Below, one piece after another: positions 42,899 through 53,415 of a DNA stretch of 64,000 nucleotides. The DNA is taken from the NCBI GenBank assembly GCA_016708305.1, contig JADJGB010000010.1:638687-702686 (forward strand), in the 5' to 3' direction. The stretch's first letter is position 1. The number at the start of each line of letters is the position of its first letter. Below the pieces are notes generated by a model, which made no database searches, had not been told where the DNA came from, and saw only the letters and a program-made list of their open reading frames with translations. Source of the stretch: Sphingobacteriales bacterium. Lineage in GTDB: Bacteria; Bacteroidota; Bacteroidia; Chitinophagales; Chitinophagaceae. A program made the translations under genes and the position numbers.

Positions 42899-43364
42899 CG
42901 GGGTTGGACGAAGGGATACATCTAACTGCAAGGTTCAGCCCTTCATACTTCGTGAGTCCTCCATATATCTGTTACGGCTCGTTTCAATATTACTATGGCC
43001 TCTGCTGACTTCTCACGGCAATTGTTATCCGTATTTCTTACTCCGTTTCCATACGTCCGTGAGACCTCCCGTGGTAAGGTAATTAACTTTCACCCCATCC
43101 CTCCGCCCTATTTACACCCCGCTGTCCGTGTAATCTTTGGACTTCGACTTGTTTAGCAGTCATATCCCAGCGGATATGCCTGATAGGGTTCGTGTTCCTC
43201 GGAGCAGGACTTTTCCTACGGCTTCCTTCAGATTCCACCTCGCGATGGACACCCGTTCGGCTGAGCTCACGACCGAAGCCTTGCCCTCAGCTAATGGTTG
43301 GCGATTACAAACCCCCATAGCGGATTTTCACCACCAAGCTAATTACCATGCACGGCACACAAAA

Positions 43365-43390
43365 AAAACCGCCTCGGGAGAAGCGGTTTT
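43365..43390 (-). terminator. Terminator of the ROK2-susC2-susD2 operon
   Basis: On the minus strand AAAACCGC (43390 to 43383) pairs with GCGGTTTT (43372 to 43365) around a ten-base loop that contains CTC/GAG as extra pairing, followed by further T residues. It is 22 bases after the susD2 stop and is immediately followed by the group II intron 5' end. Confidence 0.88.
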
Positions 43391-43411
43391 TATAATCAAG
43401 TCTCTAAAAAA

Positions 43412-45238
43412 CTATTTATCCCAAAATATTCGGCCCTGTGTTTGATTGGCTTGCAAATACTCTGGCTTAGAAAGCAGCTTATTTAATGCGTCATTATAAT
43501 TATTAATATTTGCAGAATTTGGCGTAGGTAGCACCGACCTTCTTGGAATTATCAATTCTACCCCTCCACCGGTAATCTTATCCAAAAAGGCAGTTCCATC
43601 CGTTGGATTTGCGGCATTATAATTTTTAAATTTGGGAAGTCCGGTTCGTTTCCATGTAGCCCAAGCTTCCTCAGGCCTCATGAAAAAGTTAACCCATGCC
43701 TGAGAAACAATAAGCTCTAATTTATGAGCGCTGGTACCAGTATATGCAATTTGTGGTTGTGCTAAATAAGCATTAATCATGGCAGATGTTATTGGAGCAT
43801 AATCTGCTGCTTCTGAACTCGCAGCAGGCAATATTTTCATACGCTCACCCCATTTTTGATAAATCTCCATAGAGGCTCTGATCCCATCTTCATACCAGGT
43901 TTTTGCATCCTTTCCTCCTTTAGCTGTTCCGACCTTCTCAGAAATTTCTGCCATCATAAAACAAACCTCAGGGTATGTAATTTGAGGAGAAAAAAGTTTC
44001 ATGTCATCATTGTTATTATATCTTGGGTAGTCAATATTTCTATTACCACTGGCTGTTTCAGCATTCCCGCCATTTTTAACATAAAATCTGCTTTGAACCT
44101 GAGAAACTGCTCTAATTGAAAAAGCTCTGTTATCAGATGTTTTAAATGAAATATACTCTTTGGCAGCATCACCCTCTTTCAAGTCAGGAGAGGCCGGCAT
44201 TCCATAATAACGACCAATATAATTTTGATACAGAGGGTCCGATGCGTAATTGGGATAATATTTCGACAAGGTATCAGCCAAATTATCATTATCCGGATTA
44301 TTGTTTCCTCCAAATCCGTTTCTACGTATCATCAATCTCAATCCTGGTCATTATTGCCTAATAAAATGAAACAAAAGCATTACTGGCCGTAAATTGATAA
44401 GTAAGAATTGCAGTGTCCCAGGTATCATTATTATATTCGATATTATGATAATAAACACAAGATTCATCATTGTTTGAAATCAGCCCTCCCGAATTTGACA
44501 ACACCTCATTCAAAACAGATTGGAAATGAGCATTATCGACTTTTTCAAATCTTTGTGCCATTTTTATCCTAAATATATTTCCAAATTTTACCCATTTGTT
44601 AACATCTCCCTGATAAAAATAATCATTATTACCTAAAGCCACCTGATTAGCCGGCTTAGACAATAATATGTTAATCTGAGCTTTTATTGTGGTATCAAGT
44701 GATTTGTAAATATCATCATACATATCATAAGCAGGTGTAACATTACCCTCAAGACCCTTTAATGCTTCCTTGTAGGGCGCTGCGCCATGTGTATCAAACA
44801 ATAAAAACGCTTCGTAAGTCTGTAAAATTTTTGCAATCGCTCCTATGTTAATATACCTTTCCTTATCTACTCTGTTAGGAATTACAAAATCAACCAGATA
44901 TTTCAACTTGTTCCCATATCTAGTATAGTAATAATTATAATAGGGAAGATATGGCGCTGGATTATTTGGTTTGGAAGTATTTGCGTAAGCATTTTCATTT
45001 CCACGGAATTTGTCGCTATATATTGCATGATAGACATAACGCCTCCATATTTACTCATTAAATCGCCTCGAGAAGCATTGTTCCAATTTTCTGTGGCGCT
45101 GGTAAATACAAATTTGGGATCTGTACTTACCAAAAGTTCTTCATTAGTATTCATTTCTATCATATCCTTCTTACAACCAAATAATGTAAGAATAAATACA
45201 TTAAAAAGAATAAGTTTATACATGTGTTTCATATTCAT
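43412..45238 (-). pseudogene. SusD/RagB-family lipoprotein 2, frameshifted
   Basis: The leader MNMKHMYKLILFNVFILTLF precedes the lipobox Cys (GCKKD). Body parts recognisable as SusD-like_2 are AKILQTYEAFLLFDTHGAAPY, NDYFYQGDVNKWVKFGNIFRIKMAQRFE, QITYPEVCFMMAEISEK and AWVNFFMRPEEAWATWKRTGLP. Frames change near 45000-44906, again near 44350, and perhaps once more. About 600 residues if joined. It is 5 bases downstream of susC2 and partners it. Confidence 0.88.
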
Positions 45239-45243
45239 TTTTT

Positions 45244-48200
45244 TTAGAATTTAATATTAAGTGAAACTGAGAAATTTCTTGAATATGGCACACCACCATA
45301 TTCATAAGGAGTCAATGGGTTGTTGGATTGTATAGATTCAGGATTTAATCCGCCTTTAAGTCCATTATAGATATAGAATGGGTTACGCACAGAAAAAGCC
45401 AATCTTGCATAGTCCATTCTAACTTTTCTAAGAATACTTTCAGGAATTTTGTACCCTATTGTCATTTCACGCATTACTACCCAACTGTTATTCATTATAG
45501 GGTCTTGTACATTTGCTCCCCAACCATAATTGTTCAAGTAAAAAGCGCTTGCTTGTATTGCGTTTATCAATCCATTTTCTACAGCTTCCTTATACGTTTT
45601 TCCACCTACATCTACTAACTTTGAAGGATCTGCTTTTGACGGTGCTTTTGTACCATCCAAAAATACTGCTTCGATCATAATTCCATCATATACGGTTTCT
45701 CCTTTGTAATTGGTACGTGCAATACCTCCATGATCTTTATCACGACCATATAAAGTAGCATCAAGAGAACCTCTTTGCATCGCATACTTATAAGTATGTG
45801 AAAAGAACTGGCCTCCGAAACGGCCATCAGCCTGCATATACAGGTCAAACCCTTTGTAATAAAGGCTAGAGTTAATACCACCTATAAAATCAGCTTCAAT
45901 TTTACCAATTCTTTTGCGATCTTTTATTCCCATATCTACGTCACTTACATAACCATATAAATAAGCAGGATTGGGGCTTCCAAGTGGTCCATCATAGTTT
46001 AAAATTCTCATTCCATTTCTTGGATCATTTGGATCTTTATCATTTTTAAAATGGCAGGCGCTGCAGCATACGCATTATTATAACCTGAGGTTATTACACC
46101 AAATGGGCCATTTTCATAAGCCCAAATTTCAGGACCGGCATCTGCGCTTCCCATCAATTGCCATTCTTTAATGTCGGAGTGTAGTTTTATGATTTTACCT
46201 CTGTTTCTTGTATAGTTAAACTGTACATTCCATCTCAGTTCTTTATTACGAACAGGATCTACATCTATTAACAGCTCAATACCTTGGTTTTGAATATTAC
46301 CAGCGTTAATTTTTCTGGAAGTGGCTCCAGATTCAATAACATTACCCAATGACAAAATCTGATTAAATGTATTAGTCTTATAATAAGTAAAATCTATTCC
46401 AAATCTGTCCTTTAGGATTCTAATATCAGTTCCTAACTCAATTGATTGTTGAATTTCGGGTTTAAGTTCCAGATTAGGCAAAGTAGTAATATTAGGATTT
46501 GCTGTAATAATACTTCCTCTGTTTTGATCGTATATTGTACTTTGACTAAAACCTCCAGCACCTGAGCTTGTTCCATATGACCCAGTACCCATACCAACAC
46601 GAGAAACAGAGGCACGTAATTTCCCCAAATGAAATTAAGTCAGGTAAAGCATCTCTATATGTATCGGTAAACACCCAAGAGAGGTTTGCTGAAGGATAAA
46701 AAACTGACCAATTATTAGCTCCGCCTTTAATCCATGTTTGATATAGTAATGTGGAAACCCAGTCATTTCGTCCGGTCAGTTCAAGAAATAATTGATTTTT
46801 CCATGCAAAATTCAATATACCTGATAAACCGATAACTTTATTATTTGGTTTTGTATAGTTAACAGTTGGATAAATTGTATTAATTGAGTTTGCAAATGCA
46901 AATAATCCCGGTACAATCAGACCACCATTTGTGCCCTTATTCCAACTTTCATTTTTTGATGTACCATATATTTCATTTACTATTTTAAAATTAACATCCA
47001 AATTATCCTTCATCAATTTTTTACTCATATCTATTAAAAACAGAAAATTGTAATTCCCTGATCTTGAACCGCTAATTCCATAATAACCACCTCCACTTAG
47101 ATAGGGCCCCTCCTCCATATTCGGTTCTTTTACCATTAACATTATAAATATTATAATTTGCTTTTGCAGTAACAGCTATATTTGGAGAAATCTGCGCTCT
47201 TAATTGCAAATTATTTAGAACACTTTCTTCATTTCTTATCTCATCATAATATTCCATCCTATGAAGAAAATTGGCAATTGTGGAATAGACTGCTTGCGAT
47301 TTGATTGCATTAGTAACAGAATCACGATAGTTTTTATAAAAATCACCTAAATCGAGATTACGAGGCATGTAATAACTTGTCATAAGAGCCAAGTTTTGAC
47401 CTTCACGATAAAATCCTTGATCATAAGCATTTCTTGCCTTAGACCTTGTATAGTTTAAGCCAAAATCTACAAAGAAAATCTTACTAATTTGTCCATTGGT
47501 TTTAAAACTAACAGCATCTCTTGTAAATTCATTATTTTTTAAAACGCCGCTATTATCTGTTCTGGAATAAGAAAGCCTAAAGACAGCCTTTTCATTACCG
47601 CCATTTATTGCAACGTTTTGTATTAAGGTAGTTACCATTTTGATATAACGCTCTCCAGTTATCAGGATGAGCAGAAAACGGTGTTTTCTTTCCATCAAGA
47701 TAATACTGATCTACCAAGTGCCGTCCATTTTAGGTCCCCAACTATAAGTTGTTTTATTAGGGTTTCCATCAGCCAAAAAATCACCCTGGAAACCATTGTG
47801 AGGCGAGCCGGCACCATAAATATTTTGTAATTTAATGTGAGGCGAGTAAATTTTTTGCACTTGATAGGTTTGAGATAATTCGATTCCTAAGCCTCTTCTT
47901 GCTCGTCCTCCCTTCGAAGTAATTACAATGGCACCATTTGCACCTCGTGAGCCATAAAGTGCAGTAGCGGCAGCGCCTTTTAAGATATTGATACTTTCAT
48001 AATCATCAGGGTTAAGGTTTTTTAATTGGGACCCCCAGTCCTTTCCACCGTAAGTATCAGTAATATTGTTTTCCATTACTATTCCATCAATTACAAAAAT
48101 GGGCGAATTGTTTTTGTCTATTGATTTGGCTCCTCTTATAGTAATACTTGATGAGGAAGTAACACCAGAAGTTCCAACTGCATTAATGTTTACACCTGCT

Positions 48201-48648
48201 ACTTTACCTTGCAAAGCATTGACAACATTGATTGTATTACTTCGCTGTATTTCATCTGGTTTAACACTAGTTGTTGAATACCCCAGTTCCTTTTGTTTTT
48301 TGCGGATACCCAAAGCTGTAGTCACTACTACCTCTTCCATTTTTTTTGTCTCCTCCCTTACCAGAACAATTGCAATTGTTTGTTGATTGCCAACTTTAAT
48401 TTCTTGTGTGGTAAAACCAACACCAGAAAAAACAATTATAGAATTACTATTAACAGATACACTAAAAGAACCATCCTCTTTAGTAACTCCACCAATGCCT
48501 GTTCCTTTAACAGAGTAGGAAATACCACTTAGGGAAGTTCCATCTTCGTCCATGACCGTTCCGGTTACGGTTCGTTGTTGTGCATAGCCCACCAGCACTA
48601 AACAACTTGCTAATACCGAAAACAGCAACTGTTTGATTGTTTCTTCAT
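45244..48648 (-). pseudogene. SusC/RagA-family TonB-linked transporter 2, multiply frameshifted
   Basis: About 1135 residues if joined. The start at 48648 is broken at once: ATTGTTTCTTCAT has one T fewer than the susC1 start, so MKK shifts before LLFSVLASCLVLVGYAQQ. Regulatory-like domain GTVMDEDGTSLSGISYSVKG, plug with ILKGAAATALYGSRGANGAIVI, barrel in five overlapping frames with breaks near 47705, 47110, 46610 and 46015, ending FSVSLNIKF. It shares its leader with susC1 but little of the barrel. The breaks look like one-base events. Confidence 0.9.
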
Positions 48649-50015
48649 ATTTGCTTTTTTTAATTTGAGTGAAAAATTAGTTATTAAATATTCTTCGGTT
48701 TTATTTAAGTCTATATTTATTGCTTCAAAATGCTCCATCACCATCGCTGCAGCGCCTATCAGACCTGCTTCTTCGCCCAACTTCGAAATTTTAATCTCGG
48801 TATGCTCTGCTATTTGGGAATGCAGTGTTCATTGATGGCTATCTGTACCGGCGCTATCCATACCTTGCCGGGCCAAGGATCCTATCCCGCTAATCACCAC
48901 TAATTCAGGATTTAACAAATGTATCAATATAGAAATGCCTCTGCCTATGTGATAAGCCGACTCAGAAATGACTTCAATCGAAAACTTATCGCCTTCTTTG
49001 GCAGCCTCCAGTATTTTGTGGGCTGATTTTTCAATGTCTTTTTCTGACAAATCCTAAAACAGTCAGTTCTCCTTCAGCCATTTTTTTATCGCCTTTTGAA
49101 CTATAACCACCAGCGAAGTCCGGTTTCAAGACATCCGTACTTACCGCAACTGCACAATTTATGATTATCAAATAGTGAATATGACTGAACTCTCCGGCAA
49201 AACCATCATGGCCTTAAACAACTCCCTTTAGAAATAATTCCTAACCCTACTCCCCAACCAATATTGATGACCATTACATTTTTCTTCCAAAAGCAGCGCC
49301 CCATTTCAGTTCGGCCAATGCAATCAAACTGGAGTCATTTTCAATAAAACAGGTAATTCCAATTCATTTTCAAGCGCTTCTGCCAGTGTACTATTTTCCG
49401 TATGCAGAAATGAATAATTGATTCCTTTTATGGAGTCAACAAATCCCGGCATTCCTATTCCTATTCCGACCACCTTATCCTGACGATCTATCCGATTAAG
49501 AAATGTTCTTAAAATTTTTATCAACTCTTCTGTACCCAAAGGATTATTTGTAAGTACCAGATTGTGTTTTTCGATTTCACCAACTATTTCATTTTTTTCA
49601 TTAATCAAGGCTATTTTGGTTATCAACTGATCCATAGCAACAGATATCACCAGCAGGCTGCCCTCTGTTAAGGAATATAACAATGGCTTTCGCCCACCCG
49701 TTGATTCAGCATATCCGCTTTCAAATACTTTTCCCTTCTTAACCAGATCATTATACCTTGGAGGTGGTCAAAGGAATACTTTTCCCTGTCAATTCACTTA
49801 ATTCTGTGCTACTTAATTCCTTATGAAAAAATAAATGCTTTATCAACTGTGCAAAAAAAAGATTCCTTTTATGTGAAACAAGAGCCACGTTGTAAAAATA
49901 TTCAGTTAATAAATAGTTAACAAAGTGTAAAGATAAAAGTCTTTTTATAATTTCCAAAAATGTTTTTAAATTTTTTAAAAAGAATGAATGTGATTTTTAT
50001 TATGTTTTATAAGAA
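48545..50015. repeat. Duplicated unit, copy 2: ROK gene plus 5' end of susC
   Basis: Counterpart of 38850-40331. The left limit is inside susC2 codons for a VMDE-type motif; the right limit is at TTTTATAAGAA (50015), after which copy 1 runs toward the intron and copy 2 toward the GH20 promoter. Confidence 0.93.
48677..49888 (-). pseudogene. ROK-family regulator 2 (broken duplicate)
   Basis: Near-identical copy of ROK1 with about eleven small indels, mostly single-base deletions in short runs, for example GCTATTTGGG against GCTATTTTGGG, CATTTTTCTTCC against CATTTTTTCTTCC, GAAGTCCGG against GAAGTCTCGG, and TTATACCTTGGAGG against TTAAGGCCTTGGG. As sequenced no full ROK protein is made. The GTG start equivalent to copy 1 lies at 49888. 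The pattern fits either young decay or base-calling error. Divergent from the GH20 gene. Confidence 0.9.
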
Positions 50016-50102
50016 TTTGCTTCATTTCGGTTTCAAAATTAGAAAGGCTACCTTTGCTGTATTTAACAGATCAGCATTTATTTAGAATTTAAACTTTTTG
50101 AA

Positions 50103-52400
50103 ATGTTCAGACTCAATCTACTTCTTTCATTTTTGCTTGCATCCTTCGGCCTGATTGCCCAAAACACTATTAACATCATCCCCAAACCGGTCTCTTTGAC
50201 CGTAAATGAAGGCAGTTTTACTATTGACTATAAAACCTCAGTTAAACATATTGCGGATAAAGACCTGCAGGCAGCTGCTAAATATTTTACTTCCTGCATA
50301 AAAGATATTTCAGATGTAAATCTTGCTGTTGTAAAAAACCCTTCAAAAACAATTGAGCTTAAGTATGATAAAGCAAAAGTGCCACAGGCAGAAGAATACA
50401 TTCTGTCGGTAACAAAAATAAAATTACCATTACCGCCAATAATCGTCAAGGCATATTATTTGGTATTCAAAGTATTTTACAAACACTCCCGGCCATTCGC
50501 ACCAACGGAGCGCTGAATGTGCCCTGCATGGAAATAAGGGACTACCCTGCATTCAAGTGGCGTGGCATGCACTTAGACGTGAGTCGTCATTTCTTTTCTC
50601 CAGAAACTGTGAAAACTTATATTGATCTGATTGCGAAATATAAATTCAATACTTTTCACTGGCATCTGATTGACGATCAGGGCTGGAGACTTGAAATTAA
50701 AAAATATCCGAAGTTTGACTTCAGTAGGCGCCGGAGGGTGACAGAAACCATCTGGATTGGGATGACCGTGAAATAATGAAGCCCTGCGAAAAACCAACTT
50801 ATGGAGGATATTATACTCAGGCTCAGGTGCATGAAATCGTAGCCTATGCTACCGAAAGAGGCGTTAACATTGTTCCCGAAATAGAGATGCGTGCCCACGT
50901 AGAGTCGGCTATTGCCGCTTATCCCAATTTATCCTGCATACAAAAACCACAGTCAGTTTTACCCGGTGGTATTTATCCTGTTGACTATCAGACAAGTTAT
51001 TGCGCCGGAAACGAAGACGTTTTTAGGTTTCTGGAAGAAGTCTTAACCGAAACAATGAGTTTGTTTCCTTCAAAATACATTCATATTGGTGGTGATGAAT
51101 TAGACAAAAGATTTTGGGAAAAATGCCCTAAATGTCAAAAGCGCATGAAGGATGAAGGCCTTAAAGACGTGGATGAACTGCAAAGCTATTTTATTAAAAG
51201 AATGGAGAAATTTGTAGTATCGAAAGGAAGAAAATTATTGGCTGGGATGAAATATTGGAAGGCGGGCTGGCTCCCGAAGCTACCGTGATGAGCTGGCGTG
51301 GCGAAGCAGGCGGAATTGCAGCCGCTAAAATGAACCACGATGTGATTATGACCCCGGGCAATCCTTTATATTTTGACCATTATCAGGCAGGCCCGCAAGG
51401 CGAACCACTTGCAAATGGCGGATTTAATACTTTGGGAAAAGTATATAACTACTACCCTGTTCCCAAAGAACTGACACCCGAACAAGCTAAACATATTTTA
51501 GGCGCACAAGCCAATCTCTGGACTGAGTTTATTAAAACCCGACTTCAGGTTGAATACATGGTATTGCCCCGGATGGCAGCATTGGCAGAAGTAGTGTGGA
51601 CTCGGTTGAAATGAAAAATTTCGCAGATTTCAGAAAACGTTTGCAGTCCCACTTTGTAGCCTATGGTCAATTAGGCCTGACCTTTCCAAAGGAAACTATA
51701 GTGTAGAGATCAAGCCATTAATTGAAAGCGGGAAACTGAAAGTGCAACTCAATACCGAAATGCCGGATGTGGAAATACGATATACTACCAATGGTTCTTT
51801 GCCTAACCCAAACAGTTTGTTGTACTCTGCACCTTTTGAGGTTACTTCTTCCATAAACGTAAAAGCCGTAACCGTCGAAAACGGCAAAGTGATGCCATTG
51901 GAGCCATCATCCCAATCCTTTGTAATGCACAAAGCAATCGGAGGAACGGTAAGTTGCGTAAACAAAAACAGTAATGCCTATCCAGCCGATGGCCCCAATT
52001 CATTGGTTGACGGAATCCGCGCACTTATGCGTAGGCAAATTCTGGCATGGATTCTCCGGTAAAGACCTGATTGCTACTATTGATTTAGGTACTGTCAAAA
52101 AATATTTCTTCCATAAGTTTAGGTTGTTTACAGCATTATCGCGATTGGATCTTTATGCCGACCGAAGTAAGTTTTGAAGTATCTGTTGACGGAATAAATT
52201 ATAAGCAGGTGGGTAAAGAAATCAATAATATCGCTACTTCCGAAACTCAGGCAATCATTAAAGACTTTACCGCCCGATTTAACAATACTGATGCCAGATA
52301 CATCAGCGTTACTGCAAAAGTTTTACCCGAAGCGCCCAAGGGCCATCCGGGCGAAGGCAAACCGGTTTGGATTTTTGCAGATGAGGTGATGGTGGAGTAA
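50103..52400 (+). pseudogene. GH20 beta-N-acetylhexosaminidase, multiply frameshifted
   Basis: About 765 residues if joined. Signal peptide MFRLNLLLSFLLASFGLIAQ, GH20b-like domain (INIIPKPVSLTVNEG), then the TIM barrel: FKWRGMHLDVSRHFFSPETV, FNTFHWHLIDDQGWRLEIKK, VPEIEMRAHV, the catalytic pair in YIHIGGDELDK, MSWRGEAGG and LGAQANLWTE. A C-terminal chitobiase-like domain (VEIRYTTNGSLPNP) and a discoidin-like module follow. Breaks near 50428, 50720, 51246, 51609, 51690 and 52030-52150. It removes terminal GlcNAc or GalNAc from glycans. It converges on the minus-strand cluster. Confidence 0.92.
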
Positions 52401-52402
52401 AA

Positions 52403-52445
52403 TAACTCAAATCGGCTGACAAAAAATGTCAGCCGATTTGAGTTA
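52403..52445. terminator. Perfect 19-bp hairpin between convergent genes
   Basis: TAACTCAAATCGGCTGACA (52403-52421) pairs without mismatch with its complement at 52427-52445 around a five-A loop. It lies two bases after the GH20 stop and 28 bases before the end of the minus-strand cluster. Without long T-runs on either side, it is probably a shared bidirectional transcription end or an mRNA 3' end stabiliser. Confidence 0.85.
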
Positions 52446-52473
52446 ATGAAATACCAAAATATGAAAAAAAGAA

Positions 52474-53300
52474 TTATTTATTTCCTACTGTAGTAAAGCG
52501 TTTATGTACATCCCAGCCGCCGCCTACTTTTGTTCCATTGTTTAAGGCTCCATTCCCATCAACTGCATAAGCAGTTAGATCACCGTTTTTTCCTACAATA
52601 AGCAGACTATCGCCCATAGTTATTGCACCCAGATAACCATCAAATTTCTTACCCATATCATCACGCTTGAGTGTGGCAGGACGATTCCAAGTACTCCAAT
52701 CGTCCATGAATTCAGCAAAATTGCTTCTAAGTAAGGCTTCTCCCTTATCATGTGAAATTTGAAATACAAATTTTTCCTTAAAAGAAATTATATCATAATT
52801 ATTCCAGCCATCGCCATACCAAAAACCAAAATTATTAGGCCAGGGATCAGAAGGTTTGGTAGTCGGATGAATTTCTAAAAACCCGGTAGGCTTCACATCA
52901 AAACGAAATAATCCGGCAGGTGGAATATTGACAACCATCATAGTTTCTACATTTTGAGATTTTCCCATATAATAGGTATTTGCCGAAACCTCCCATGGGT
53001 CTCCGGGAAAGGGATTACCCTTCCCGAATTTCCCTTTGTCATCCGGTAAATAGACATTAAAAACTTTGAACTATTTCTAACATAAAGAGAACCGCCATGC
53101 CCTGCTTTAAAAATATCACCCCAACTGGCTCCCAGGCTCAATACAATTGAAGCCTTATCGGTTTGAGAGCCTCCTCCATTGTTTTCCAGGAGCTTTAGGT
53201 TCTTCTGTATGATCGCCCAGGCCGAGGCTGTTTTTCCTTAGTGCATGAAAATAAAACACTGATGAAGCAAAAATAAAGTAAAAATTTTTAACCGTACCAT
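52474..53300 (-). pseudogene. Putative lipoprotein of unknown family, frameshifted
   Basis: The start MVRLKIFTLF at 53300 begins a leader. Joining frames gives a lipobox-like SCTKEKQPRPG, then NNGGGSQTDKASIVLSLGAS, WGDIFKAGHGGSLYVRNSS and a long intact C-terminal part ending KRFTTVGNK. WYGDGWNNYDIISFKEKFVF and DGYLGAITMGDSLLIVGKNG suggest beta-propeller or beta-sandwich repeats. No family is recognised. At least three breaks occur, all in the first 120 codons. Last gene of the cluster; probably a surface glycan-binding or accessory protein, by position only. Confidence 0.6.
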
Positions 53301-53415
53301 AATAATAGATTTTTAAAATTGATAAAGTTTTTAAAAGTTATAGAAATAGTTTAATCGTTTAAGCACAATTGTAAAGTAAATATATGAATTAATTAGTTAA
53401 AATCGAAAATGGCGT

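Larger units (their letters stand above)
40585..42919 (+). mobile_element. IS66-family element, copy 2, inserted in the group II intron
   Basis: A 2335-bp element with the same 22-bp perfect terminal repeats as copy 1 (GTATCCCTTCGTCCAACCCC). The target duplication is ATCTAACT at 40577-40584 and 42920-42927. It is inverted relative to copy 1. Sequence is near-identical to copy 1 apart from scattered single-base indels and few substitutions. Confidence 0.96.
40344..43360 (-). mobile_element. Group II intron without reverse transcriptase gene, interrupted by IS66
   Basis: On the minus strand the element starts GTGTGCCGTGCATGG at 43360, a GUGYG-type intron 5' end, and continues for 433 bases. 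IS66 copy 2 follows, then about 240 more bases to a 3' end TCCTACTCGAT at 40344. Without the IS the intron is about 675 nt. No frame encodes a reverse transcriptase or maturase, and the IS brought in an intact 8-bp duplication, so no intron sequence was lost there. The 5' end lies directly after a terminator hairpin and T-run, the type of site used by group IIC introns. Assignment rests on pattern recognition, not folding. Confidence 0.8.

Noticed and set aside
43137..43445. Plus-strand frame of 102 codons
   Set aside because: It runs antisense through the 5' part of the group II intron and into the susD2 terminator. No family features; a shadow of structured RNA sequence.
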